NCBI GenBank assembly: GCA_019090885.1
Contig: JAHRVC010000021.1
Span: forward strand, 1 to 46,500
Source: Marinosulfonomonas sp.
GTDB lineage: Bacteria; Pseudomonadota; Alphaproteobacteria; Rhodobacterales; Rhodobacteraceae
Direction of reading: 5' to 3'
Length of the DNA stretch: 46,500 nucleotides
The notes under the pieces were generated by a model. The model had not been told where the DNA came from, did not search any database, and was given only the letters and a program-made list of their open reading frames with translations. This document shows, in pieces, positions 9,110 through 16,289 of the stretch. Every line of letters starts with the position of its first letter. Position 1 is the first letter of the stretch. The position numbers were made by a program, and so were the translations under genes.

Positions 9110-9829
9110 TCAGAATGGAAGGACACTATCAATCACTCGTTGGCCATATCGTGGCCTCTGGTTGTCGGATATTTGGCCTCGACCACCGTAAGAAATCCGA
9201 GCGGATGCTATTTTGTCGTAGGTGATCTCATTTTTTCGGGAAATATCTTCGGGCCGAACGAACCCGGATACAAGTAATTCGCGGACCTCAAAATTCACGC
9301 GTACTTCTTGTGATCCCTGAATTTCCAATACACCATTTGGCAATACAGCTGTAATTGTGGCCGCGACTCTTAGGGTCAGTTTTTCCTTTCGACGCACCGA
9401 GCCGTCGCCATTTGCTTTGCTTGAAGAGTTTGTTGAAACTGCAGAATCCAGACTGGCGCCATCGGGTAGAAGTGGGTTAATGCGTTGCGGAATCCCCAGT
9501 AATGAAGGCAGCGCCATAGTTTGTGATCCGCTTCGACTACTTGTCGTCGAATTGGAAATTTCTGCCTTGTCATCTATTTCAATGACAACAGTCATGATGT
9601 CTCCCTGACGCAGCGCGCGCCGGTCACCAAGCAAAGATTTTCGCCCACCGCTCCATAACGATGCGGTGTCAGTGTTATCGTTGCGGTCGGCCTGTAACGG
9701 TAAACCAGGCGACATCATGGCCAAATGCTCGACACTATTTATGCTGGTTGTCAGCCTTGTTGCGGAATCGATATTTTCCAGCCGCGCGCACGCAGGAACA
9801 AGAAATAGTAGCAGCAGTAATTTTCGCAT
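9110..9829 (-). CDS. flgH: Flagellar L-ring lipoprotein FlgH
   Basis: FlgH forms the outer-membrane L-ring bushing around the rod. I start it at ATG 9829 rather than the ORF-track start, because this removes an overlap with flgA and gives a lipoprotein signal (MRKLLLLLFLVPAC, with the cysteine at the lipobox; the proline before the alanine is unusual). The 239-residue product has FlgH hallmarks: SLWSGGRKSLLGDRRALRQGDIMTVVIEI, a Ser-rich segment, TATITAVLPNGVLEIQGSQEVRVNFE, and the ending GQISDNQRPRYGQRVIDSVLPF. It lies between flgA (19 nt upstream) and fliL. Confidence 0.95.
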   Translation of the reverse strand: MRKLLLLLFLVPACARLENIDSATRLTTSINSVEHLAMMSPGLPLQADRNDNTDTASLWSGGRKSLLGDRRALRQGDIMTVVIEIDDKAEISNSTTSSRSGSQTMALPSLLGIPQRINPLLPDGASLDSAVSTNSSSKANGDGSVRRKEKLTLRVAATITAVLPNGVLEIQGSQEVRVNFEVRELLVSGFVRPEDISRKNEITYDKIASARISYGGRGQISDNQRPRYGQRVIDSVLPF

Positions 9830-9848
9830 TAAGACTATCCAATTTTGA

Positions 9849-10274
9849 TTAGTAACTGCGGACTGATACCGTTCCGTCGTGCCTGACGATTCCAGTGACC
9901 GTTTGCCGCGAAGCAAGATTCATAATCCGAACAACTTCGCCAATACCGGCGCGTCCGAGCGATCGTGCTTCGGCGGCAATTGACAGCCCTCCGCGTTGAT
10001 ACATTAAGGTCACAATTTGATTGCGCTCAACGATAGCAGCCGGGCCAATGTCGCGGCTGTTTATTGGTCGCCCTTCATAAAGCGTAACGCGCGTTTCCAA
10101 GCCGATGATGTCGTCGATTCCTGTCAAAGCGTTAGGAGAATTGTTGCGCAGAATAGTAACGTCATTTTTGGTTAAAACCGTCTGCGCCCGGATAGTGCGC
10201 GTGGCTATCAATGTGTCGCCAAAAACAAGTGTTGGAAAACCAATAATTGCCAGTGCCACGTATCCAAGTTTCAT
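9849..10274 (-). CDS. flgA: P-ring assembly chaperone FlgA
   Basis: FlgA is a periplasmic chaperone for P-ring (FlgI) assembly. The product has 141 residues and a signal peptide (MKLGYVALAIIGFPTLVFGD), followed by a SAF-type domain (RTIRAQTVLTKNDVTIL) and the typical C-terminal region (RNQIVTLMYQRGGLSIAAEARSLGRAGIGEVVRIMN). It is shorter than enteric FlgA but within the usual range of alphaproteobacterial members. It begins 1 nt after the flgG stop. flgI, its client, is not present in the window. Confidence 0.94.
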   Translation of the reverse strand: MKLGYVALAIIGFPTLVFGDTLIATRTIRAQTVLTKNDVTILRNNSPNALTGIDDIIGLETRVTLYEGRPINSRDIGPAAIVERNQIVTLMYQRGGLSIAAEARSLGRAGIGEVVRIMNLASRQTVTGIVRHDGTVSVRSY

Positions 10275-10275
10275 G

Positions 10276-11061
10276 CTAGCGCACCTGTGTCGTTGCAGCC
10301 AACATTTGGTCTGCTGCGGTAATGACCTTGGCGTTTAGTTCATAACCGCGCTGAGCCTCGATCAATTCAGTCACTTCCCGGACGGCATCAACCGAGGAAT
10401 CCTCTAAGTAGCCTTGCCGCAAAGTGCCCAAACCGTCGGAACCGGGCGTTGTCACGAGGGCTGAACCAGAGGCGGATGTTTCGAGAAACAAGTTATTTCC
10501 CATCGCCTCGAGTCCTTTTGCATTGGCAAATCCGGCCAATGTGAACTGACCCAACAACTCTGGCTCTACGCGGTCAGTGAAATATGCGTAAATCTCGCCC
10601 TCGGCATTGGTCGAAATACTGCGTGCATCCGAGGGTATGACAATATCCGGGACGACAGCGTGGCCGTCGGACGTGACGACCAAACCATCGGCGGACCGTT
10701 TCAATGCGCCGTCGCGCGTGTAAGCCGACAAGCCCGACGGCAGCGTCACCTCAAAATATCCCTGACCATCAATTGCGAAATCGAGATCGCCGTTGGTCGG
10801 CGATAGTGACCCCTGCGACAGGCTCACAGTTACCGATGACGGGCGCACACCAAGTCCCAATTGAACACCAGTTGGCAAAACGGTTCCGTCCGACGAACTG
10901 ATTGATCCTGCGCGGGTCACTTGCTGGTAGTGTAAATCGGAAAATTCGGCGCGCCGGGCATTGTAGCCAGTGGTATTCATATTGGCGAGGTTGTTTGAAA
11001 TCACCTCTACGCGCATTTGTTGTGCACTCATTCCAGTGGCTGCAATTTTTAAAGCTCGCAT
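10276..11061 (-). CDS. flgG: Flagellar distal rod protein FlgG
   Basis: FlgG forms the distal rod of the basal body. The 261-residue product starts with the rod-protein signature MRALKIAATGMSAQQMRVEVISNNLANMNTTGY and ends with the heptad-like C-terminal helix VREVTELIEAQRGYELNAKVITAADQMLAATTQVR. The central beta domain (DLDFAIDGQGYFEVTLPSG and following) is typical. Its length is standard for FlgG. It sits between flgF (11 nt upstream) and flgA (1 nt downstream) in the rod operon. Confidence 0.97.
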   Translation of the reverse strand: MRALKIAATGMSAQQMRVEVISNNLANMNTTGYNARRAEFSDLHYQQVTRAGSISSSDGTVLPTGVQLGLGVRPSSVTVSLSQGSLSPTNGDLDFAIDGQGYFEVTLPSGLSAYTRDGALKRSADGLVVTSDGHAVVPDIVIPSDARSISTNAEGEIYAYFTDRVEPELLGQFTLAGFANAKGLEAMGNNLFLETSASGSALVTTPGSDGLGTLRQGYLEDSSVDAVREVTELIEAQRGYELNAKVITAADQMLAATTQVR

Positions 11062-11072
11062 TGTATACTCCC

Positions 11073-11789
11073 CTATCGGCTAAGTGTCTGCATGACACTT
11101 CGAATTCGGTCGTCTTCCTGATCGAGCAGTTTTTGCCCCAGTTCATAAGCGTGTTGAACTTCGATCATCCGCGCGATTTCAAGCACCGGATTAACATTGG
11201 AATCTTCCAAAAAGCCTTGCAAAATTTGCGCATTGGAAACTGGGTTTAAGTCACCTTCAGCCTCAAACATTGTGCTGCCTGCACGAATAAATTTCGCCGG
11301 ATTGGCCGGTTCAAAGACGCCAATTTGTGCCAATGGCCTTCCTCCGGTTGAGACCGTGCCATCGCTGGCAATTGCGATAGAGCTGGCATCTGGCGGCACG
11401 AAAACGGGGGCAGACCCAATGTCCAAAACCCGGTAGCCATCGGCTGTAACCAGCTCTCCCTCAGAATTTGGGGTGAAATTTCCAGCTCTGGTAAGTCGGT
11501 TTCCGTTCGGAGTTTCGACAAGAAAAAACCCCGGGCCTTCAATCGCCAGATCGAATGGGTTTGTGGTCTGAGTCATCGGGCCTTGTGCCATGTTCGTCGC
11601 TCGGACATTTGCATGAGCCATCGAAAGTGAGGGATCGCTGCCATCCATCGCATGAACGTATTCCGCAAACACCAAGCCTTCTTTGCGAAACCCGTTGGTA
11701 GAGATATTGGCGATGTTATTTGCGACCAATTGCATTTCGCGCAACAGGCCGGATTGGCGGCCAAGCGATGTATATCCAGCGTTGTCCAT
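11073..11789 (-). CDS. flgF: Flagellar proximal rod protein FlgF
   Basis: FlgF is a proximal rod subunit. The 238-residue product has the flagellar rod N-terminal motif (LLREMQLVANNIANISTNGFRKEG), the FDLAIEGPGFFLVETPNG strand region shared by FlgF/FlgG/FlgE, and a C-terminal helix (NPVLEIARMIEVQHAYELGQKLLDQEDDRIRSVMQTL). It is slightly shorter than FlgG, as usual for FlgF. It is preceded by fliQ with a 3-nt gap and followed by flgG. Confidence 0.95.
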   Translation of the reverse strand: MDNAGYTSLGRQSGLLREMQLVANNIANISTNGFRKEGLVFAEYVHAMDGSDPSLSMAHANVRATNMAQGPMTQTTNPFDLAIEGPGFFLVETPNGNRLTRAGNFTPNSEGELVTADGYRVLDIGSAPVFVPPDASSIAIASDGTVSTGGRPLAQIGVFEPANPAKFIRAGSTMFEAEGDLNPVSNAQILQGFLEDSNVNPVLEIARMIEVQHAYELGQKLLDQEDDRIRSVMQTLSR

Positions 11790-11792
11790 TCT

Positions 11793-12059
11793 TCAAACTC
11801 CCGCGATCAGCGGAACAATGCGCTGAGTGAAGAACGACGTGATTGATTCTGTCATGAAACCCATCGACGCCCAAAATACGGCCAATATGGCTGCCAATTT
11901 TGGAACGAATGTCAGTGTCATTTCCTGAATAGAGGTAAGGGCTTGAAACAATCCCACAGCTACGCCCGCGACAAGTGCCACGAGCAAAATCGGTGTCGAG
12001 ACTACGACGGCAACCCATAGGCCTTGTCGCAAGGTGTCATAAAATACTACTTCGTCCAT
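11793..12059 (-). CDS. fliQ: Flagellar export channel protein FliQ
   Basis: FliQ is a small two-helix membrane subunit of the export channel. I start it at ATG 12059 (MDEVVFYDTLRQGLW), which gives the standard 88-89 residue family length; the longer track ORF runs back into fliE. Two hydrophobic hairpin helices are visible (VAVVVSTPILLVALVAGVAVGLFQAL and FVPKLAAILAVFWASMGFM), joined by the conserved TSIQEMTLTF loop. It lies within the rod operon, away from fliR and flhB, between fliE (4 nt) and flgF (3 nt). Confidence 0.95.
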   Translation of the reverse strand: MDEVVFYDTLRQGLWVAVVVSTPILLVALVAGVAVGLFQALTSIQEMTLTFVPKLAAILAVFWASMGFMTESITSFFTQRIVPLIAGV

Positions 12060-12063
12060 AAGG

Positions 12064-12351
12064 CTACACCGGCATCCGCAGTATTTCTTGATAGGCTTCC
12101 ACAACCTTGTTGCGAACAGTAACGGCTGTTTCGACCGCCAATTCAGTTTGGGCCAATGCCTGAACAAGTGCGTGTGGATCAGCGCCGCCGGTCAATGCCG
12201 CTTTGGCTGTATCTTCGCCAGAGCGAAGTAAATCGGCAAAATTGCCCACCGCTTCTGAAATGCCATTTTGCCCGCCCGGTGCGGGTTTTGCCGCTGTAAC
12301 CGGGCGGGTCGCTGCATACTGCTGGGTGGCGATTGAGGAACGTAAGTCCAT
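12064..12351 (-). CDS. fliE: Flagellar hook-basal body complex protein FliE
   Basis: FliE joins the MS ring to the rod. The product has 95 residues, with a disordered Ala/Pro/Thr-rich N-terminus and the conserved C-terminal helices (LVQALAQTELAVETAVTVRNKVVEAYQEILRMPV), which match the FliE signature of an export-permissive helix ending in EILRMPV. It is 11 nt after flgC and 4 nt before fliQ, the usual alphaproteobacterial order flgB-flgC-fliE-fliQ. Confidence 0.95.
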   Translation of the reverse strand: MDLRSSIATQQYAATRPVTAAKPAPGGQNGISEAVGNFADLLRSGEDTAKAALTGGADPHALVQALAQTELAVETAVTVRNKVVEAYQEILRMPV

Positions 12352-12362
12352 TTTAGTCTCCT

Positions 12363-12755
12363 CTAACGGCGTAGAAGTTCAAGCAGGCTTTTGGACATTT
12401 GCCGCGCCTGATCAAACATCTTTAAATTCGCCTCATAGCTGCGCTGCGCTTCGCGCGCGTCAGCGATTTCGACCACCAGATCGACATTCGATCCATCATA
12501 GTGGCCAGTTTCATCGGCCATTGGATGACCGGGGTCGAAAATTTGCGACAATTCGCGTTGGTCTAGTTCAACATTGCCGGTTTGAACGGCGCCAGTCATT
12601 CTGCCGGCCAACATTTCAGCTTCAAAACTGATCGATTTCCGGTGATAGCCGGGGGTGTCCGCGTTCGCGATGTTTTCGGAAATGTGACGAATTCGATTTG
12701 CCTGCGCCTGCATGCCACTTGCTGACAACTGGAGAGTTTTGGAAAGATCAGTCAT
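12363..12755 (-). CDS. flgC: Flagellar proximal rod protein FlgC
   Basis: FlgC is a proximal rod subunit. The 130-residue product contains the N-terminal rod motif (LQLSASGMQAQANRIRHISENIANADTPGYHRK), the short linker with GSNVDLVVEIADAREAQRSYEANLKMFDQARQMSKSLLELLRR, and no extra domain, as typical. It follows flgB by 14 nt. Its start ATG 12755 is consistent with family N-termini. Confidence 0.95.
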   Translation of the reverse strand: MTDLSKTLQLSASGMQAQANRIRHISENIANADTPGYHRKSISFEAEMLAGRMTGAVQTGNVELDQRELSQIFDPGHPMADETGHYDGSNVDLVVEIADAREAQRSYEANLKMFDQARQMSKSLLELLRR

Positions 12756-12769
12756 TAAACTTGCATCCC

Positions 12770-13159
12770 CTAGCGTCCACGCCCAAGACTAGTGCGCAAA
12801 ATATTGAGTGAGCTGGAGTAAACGGACAAAGCCAGATCGTGCTGACGGCGAACCTCAGTCGCTTTCACCATTTCCAGTTCCAGAGAAACAGTATTACCAT
12901 TAGGCGAAGACTCTCCGCCTGCATCGAGCAGATTGGTCCCGGTGTTCCCGGCAGAGTTTGGTTTTAGGTGCTTACTGCGCGTGATCCGCAGACTGCCCTC
13001 ATTCGAATTTACGTAAGTATCCGAAAAAGGCTGCGTATCTTTGGCCCGGTATCCCGGTGTATCGGAATTGGCGATATTCTGCGCGATGACCGACTGTCGG
13101 TTGGCGGAATGTACCGCCAAACCGTTTGCCAGTCGAAAAATCTCAATTTTGTCGAACAT
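12770..13159 (-). CDS. flgB: Flagellar proximal rod protein FlgB
   Basis: FlgB is the first proximal rod subunit. I place the start at ATG 13159 (MFDKIEIFRLANGLAVHSANRQ), supported by GGGAGAAG upstream. The track ORF extends 24 codons further into the intergenic region. The 129-residue product has the NIANSDTPGYRAKD rod motif and the C-terminal helix VSLELEMVKATEVRRQHDLALSVYSSSLNILRTSLGR. It is the first gene of the minus-strand operon reaching to fliL, and diverges from fliI across 82 bp. Confidence 0.94.
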   Translation of the reverse strand: MFDKIEIFRLANGLAVHSANRQSVIAQNIANSDTPGYRAKDTQPFSDTYVNSNEGSLRITRSKHLKPNSAGNTGTNLLDAGGESSPNGNTVSLELEMVKATEVRRQHDLALSVYSSSLNILRTSLGRGR

Positions 13160-13241
13160 CGGGGCTTCTCCCTCGAAGGATTTCAACCAAGGCTTAACCC
13201 TGATTCCTTTAGAAACCGTTTTCAAAGCCAAAGGAATTTTG
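13160..13241. promoter_or_regulatory. Divergent flgB/fliI control region
   Basis: This 82-bp spacer must hold promoters for both the flgB operon (minus) and fliI (plus). It contains ribosome sites for each gene (GGGAGAAG for flgB on the minus strand, AAAGGA for fliI). One TTAACC at 13194-13199 looks like half of a CtrA site, but the second half at the proper spacing is missing. I see no convincing sigma-70 or sigma-54 promoter. The regulator is therefore unassigned. Confidence 0.5.
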
Positions 13242-14591
13242 ATGACACATGTAGACTTGACTGATTTGCTGCCCGAGGTTGCGCGACTTGAAACGTCAAA
13301 ATGGGTCGGAAGAATTAGGGAAATTGGCCGCGGAACACTTTGTGTGGCGGGGCTATCTAATAGAGTTGGGTTGGGCGATCTCGTCGAAATTCATTCCCAT
13401 TCCGGTGCGGTTGTTGCCGGAGAAGTGTTGCAAATTGATGATGAAAACCTAATTGTTCTGCCCGATGGTGTGGTGGATGGGCTGCGTATTGATGATGCAG
13501 TCCACCATTTAGGTAAAAATGAAATTGCTCCCCATTCCAGTTGGTTGGGCCGGATTATCGACCCCTATGGAAAAGCAATAGATGGCAGCGAAATCCTTTC
13601 TGGCGCAGTTGCTAAACCGTTGCGGGGCGCTCCGATCAATCCGTCAAATCGTCGGGGTTTTGGGCAGCGGTTAGAAACCGGGTTGGCAGTATTCAACACA
13701 ATGTTGCCGCTGGTTCGCGGCCAACGGATAGGGCTGTTTGCGGGTTCCGGCGTGGGAAAATCTACGTTGCTTGGGCGGCTGGCAACCGGTGTTCAGGCTG
13801 ACGTTGTTGTCATCGCAATGATAGGAGAGCGTGGTCGGGAAGTGCGCGAGTTTGTTGAAAAAATCCTAGGAAAAACCGGCATGGAGCGCGCTGTAGTCGT
13901 GGCCGCTACATCCGACCAATCACCCCTGGCGCGCCGACGGTGTGCTTGGGCCGGGATGGCTGTCGCCGAATTTTTTCGGGATCAGGGGCAACATGTTTTG
14001 TTTTTGGCGGATTCCGTCACCAGGTTCGCAGATGCCCACCGAGAAGTGGCTTTGGCAATTGGTGAACCCGCGACGCTGCGTGGATATCCCCCATCAACGG
14101 CATATGAGATCACTGCGCTTTGCGAACGGGCCGGAACCGGTTTCGAATTTACAGGTGACATAACGGCAATTTTTAGTGTTCTTGTCGCCGGGTCTGAAAT
14201 GGATGAACCAGTTGCAGACATACTGCGCGGGGTTCTGGATGGGCATATCGTTCTGGACCGAGAAATTGCCGAGCGTGGGCGTTTTCCGTCAATTGACTTA
14301 CTGCGCTCTGTTTCCCGGTCGCTACCATTGGCCGCCAGTGTGCAGGAAAATGAATTGATTGGCCGAGCGCGCAGGCTGTTGGGAAGCTATGAGCAAAACC
14401 AGATGATGATTCGCGCCGGATTATATACGGCTGGAACTGACGCCGAGATCGACGAGGCGATAGCCGTTTGGCCAAAATTGGATAACTTCATTGCCGCCAA
14501 CGAGCTCTCGGGCATTCGGGAAAGTTTTGAACGCCTTGCCGGTTTCTTGCCGGAACATTCAGAGAATCTGAATGAACATTTTCCAACTTGA
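13242..14591 (+). CDS. fliI: Flagellar export ATPase FliI
   Basis: FliI is the hexameric ATPase that energises and organises flagellar export. The start is ATG 13242 (MTHVDLTDLLPEVARLE), with AAAGGA 8 nt upstream; the track ORF begins inside flgB on the opposite strand. The 449-residue product has the beta-barrel N-domain and the Walker A loop GLFAGSGVGKSTLL near residue 170. It also has MIGERGREVREFVE, the Walker B strand QHVLFLADSVTRFADAHREVALAIGEP, and a C-terminal helical domain. It stands alone: no fliH is adjacent, and a FliJ-like candidate is at 8.2 kb. Confidence 0.96.
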   Translation: MTHVDLTDLLPEVARLETSKWVGRIREIGRGTLCVAGLSNRVGLGDLVEIHSHSGAVVAGEVLQIDDENLIVLPDGVVDGLRIDDAVHHLGKNEIAPHSSWLGRIIDPYGKAIDGSEILSGAVAKPLRGAPINPSNRRGFGQRLETGLAVFNTMLPLVRGQRIGLFAGSGVGKSTLLGRLATGVQADVVVIAMIGERGREVREFVEKILGKTGMERAVVVAATSDQSPLARRRCAWAGMAVAEFFRDQGQHVLFLADSVTRFADAHREVALAIGEPATLRGYPPSTAYEITALCERAGTGFEFTGDITAIFSVLVAGSEMDEPVADILRGVLDGHIVLDREIAERGRFPSIDLLRSVSRSLPLAASVQENELIGRARRLLGSYEQNQMMIRAGLYTAGTDAEIDEAIAVWPKLDNFIAANELSGIRESFERLAGFLPEHSENLNEHFPT

Positions 14592-14634
14592 AACCCATGC
14601 AGTAAAAAGCACTGAATGACAGAGCCGACGAAGT

Positions 14635-15435
14635 TTAGTAGCCGGCATTTTGCAATAACGCCAAAGCGACGGATCCGGATGATGTCGAGGCAAATGAATT
14701 TTCTGCCTCAGTGCGAATAAGAAACCTGCGCACTAACCATTCTTGTTTTTCTGGGTCCGAAAACTGTTGCACAGAGCTATCTCCGAGAATCTGGCTGGCT
14801 TTTTCTCGAAATTCTAGAAGCTGGCGGTCGAGGTCCAGACCCGAGAGCGATGCAGGCATACCCAATGCCGTTTCGAATACCCGCCGCAGCGGAGGGTTGC
14901 CCATAACTAAGAACCAATACCCATCATCGGTCGTGTCGGTCGACAAAAGGGCCCCTACCTCTCTTTCAACGCCAAGCGCCAGCCTGAGGTCTTCGTCTTG
15001 TGTGCCGATCCTTAGTTCAAATTCTTGGTCTTGATACCCCGTAATTATCTTATCTGGAAAATCCGAAAGCTGAGTATTAGCGATCGAAAAATCGCCAAAA
15101 CCGAATGCTTTTGACATTGCTAGATACCGCTTGTCTGATAGCCGGTTTCCCAAAGCACCATCGTCAAGTGTTCCGTCTTCCAGAACTGACTTTATGAAGA
15201 ATGTATTGCCGATATCGTCGTGCAACCCAAACGCGCCAAGAGCCACGCTTAACAATCGGCGATCCGCAACCAAATCAGATGCAGTTTTGGCGTTCGCAAT
15301 GTTGTCGCGAAAATAGTCGGTTTCGCGCCGCATCTGCGCAGTTTCTGATAGCGCTTCTTGTTGGTCCTCTTTCGTGCGGGCCAAAAATGTCCAACCGGTA
15401 TATCCCGAAGAAAGAACAATCGGTTGAAAGCTCAT
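14635..15435 (-). CDS. DUF1217-family flagellar-locus protein
   Basis: The product has 266 residues and resembles the DUF1217 proteins found in alphaproteobacterial flagellar clusters; no biochemical role is known to me. The sequence is soluble and largely helical with no signal peptide. It includes SETAQMRRETDYFRDNIANAKTASDLVADRRLLSVALGAFGL, a segment rich in Asp/Lys (LSDKRYLAMSKAFGFGDF) and a C-terminal helix (EKQEWLVRRFLIRTEAENSF). Its ATG overlaps the flbT stop (ATGA), placing it last in the flagellin-flaF-flbT operon. This suggests a function in flagellin handling or filament control. Confidence 0.82.
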   Translation of the reverse strand: MSFQPIVLSSGYTGWTFLARTKEDQQEALSETAQMRRETDYFRDNIANAKTASDLVADRRLLSVALGAFGLHDDIGNTFFIKSVLEDGTLDDGALGNRLSDKRYLAMSKAFGFGDFSIANTQLSDFPDKIITGYQDQEFELRIGTQDEDLRLALGVEREVGALLSTDTTDDGYWFLVMGNPPLRRVFETALGMPASLSGLDLDRQLLEFREKASQILGDSSVQQFSDPEKQEWLVRRFLIRTEAENSFASTSSGSVALALLQNAGY

Positions 15436-15836
15436 GAGGGCTGTGCCGCCATCAACCGTTCCTCGCGCGGCAGCAAGCTTCGAAGCGCTTTCATTGCTAA
15501 ATAGTATTGCGCATCAAGGACTGCATCGGTGGCTTCGGACAGTAAATCGCGACTATCTATATCGGTGAGGACCTGACTGAGTTGCTCGATCCCACGGAGC
15601 AGTTGCATCTTTGCGTCTTCTGCCTTTGCGTCGCCGGATAATACCAACTGCGCGATATAGCAGACGCGTCGCACTGGTGTATTAACCTCTTCCGGATGGA
15701 TTGAGTCGCGCAAGCGCAGGATGTTGGCGTTGGGCGTGACAATCGACAAGCGGCTGCGCCGATCACCATTTTCGATTACCGCACCATTAACCAGAATTCT
15801 TTCTCTTGGCCCGAGCTTAAGAACCAGACCACTCAT
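15432..15836 (-). CDS. flbT: Flagellin post-transcriptional regulator FlbT
   Basis: FlbT in Caulobacter binds flagellin mRNA leaders and destabilises them until the hook is complete. The 134-residue product fits: SGLVLKLGPRERILVNGAVIENGDRRSRLSIVTPNANILRLRDSI, then RRVCYIAQLVLSGD and a helical C-terminus. It is translationally coupled on both sides, overlapping flaF upstream (ATGA) and DUF1217 downstream. A structured flagellin leader is present upstream (see the 17.8-kb hairpin), so the same mode of control is plausible here. Confidence 0.95.
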   Translation of the reverse strand: MSGLVLKLGPRERILVNGAVIENGDRRSRLSIVTPNANILRLRDSIHPEEVNTPVRRVCYIAQLVLSGDAKAEDAKMQLLRGIEQLSQVLTDIDSRDLLSEATDAVLDAQYYLAMKALRSLLPREERLMAAQPS

Positions 15837-16204
15837 GCGCCACCTCTACCGTGGCGCAGGCCACGCATTACAGAAGTGTTCACATCGATTAGTGGTGCGG
15901 AATCAGCCCTACCAGCAATGATTTGCGAAGTATGTTTCTGGGTAAACTCCGCAAGGTAAAACAACTGAGCACGCAACTGGCGTGGCAGGCCATTGTCAGC
16001 GTCTGCGACGTCAACGGCAAGTAATGTCCAGAGTTTTCTGTTTTCGTGTAGAGCCGCGATAAATGCAGGATAGTCAGATTTTTCCGAGGTAGCCTTTAGA
16101 GCGCGGGTGACGTGTGAAAATGCGTCATATTCTGTGCCACGTTCTGTTTTCACCGGGGCAATGGAAGATGTATAAGCCGTTTGGGCCATGTTGAAAGCGT
16201 TCAC
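15833..16204 (-). CDS. flaF: Flagellar biosynthesis regulator FlaF
   Basis: FlaF works with FlbT: in Caulobacter it promotes flagellin translation or secretion. The 123-residue product begins MNAFNMAQTAYTSS and includes the family-typical stretches YDAFSHVTRAL, LHENRKLWTLLAVDVADADNGLPRQLRAQLFYLAEFTQKHT and a conserved VMRGLRHG ending. I keep the GTG 16204 start, because AAGGA lies 6 nt upstream; ATG 16189 is an alternative. It lies 85 nt after flagellin, separated by two hairpins, and overlaps flbT. Confidence 0.95.
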   Translation of the reverse strand: MNAFNMAQTAYTSSIAPVKTERGTEYDAFSHVTRALKATSEKSDYPAFIAALHENRKLWTLLAVDVADADNGLPRQLRAQLFYLAEFTQKHTSQIIAGRADSAPLIDVNTSVMRGLRHGRGGA

Positions 16205-16229
16205 TTTGGGTCCTTCCTTAGACCAAATT

Positions 16230-16248
16230 AATGAGCGTTTTGCTCATT
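16230..16248 (-). terminator. Hairpin before flaF (second of two)
   Basis: The sequence AATGAGC-AAAAC-GCTCATT on the transcribed (minus) strand forms a perfect 7-bp stem with a 5-nt loop. It lies between the flagellin stop and flaF, after the longer hairpin at 16253-16280. It lacks a U run, so it is more likely an RNA-stability or attenuation element than a full terminator. Confidence 0.45.
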
Positions 16249-16252
16249 CAAA

Positions 16253-16280
16253 TGTGGACGCCACCGTCACGGCGCCCACA
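16253..16280 (-). terminator. Hairpin just after flagellin
   Basis: On the minus strand, TGTGGGCGCC pairs with GGCGTCCACA (one G-U pair) around a short loop. It starts 9 nt after the flagellin stop. No U run follows directly (TTTGAATG), so partial termination or 3'-end protection of abundant flagellin mRNA, with reduced read-through into flaF-flbT, is the simplest reading. Confidence 0.5.
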
Positions 16281-16289
16281 CTGATTGTC

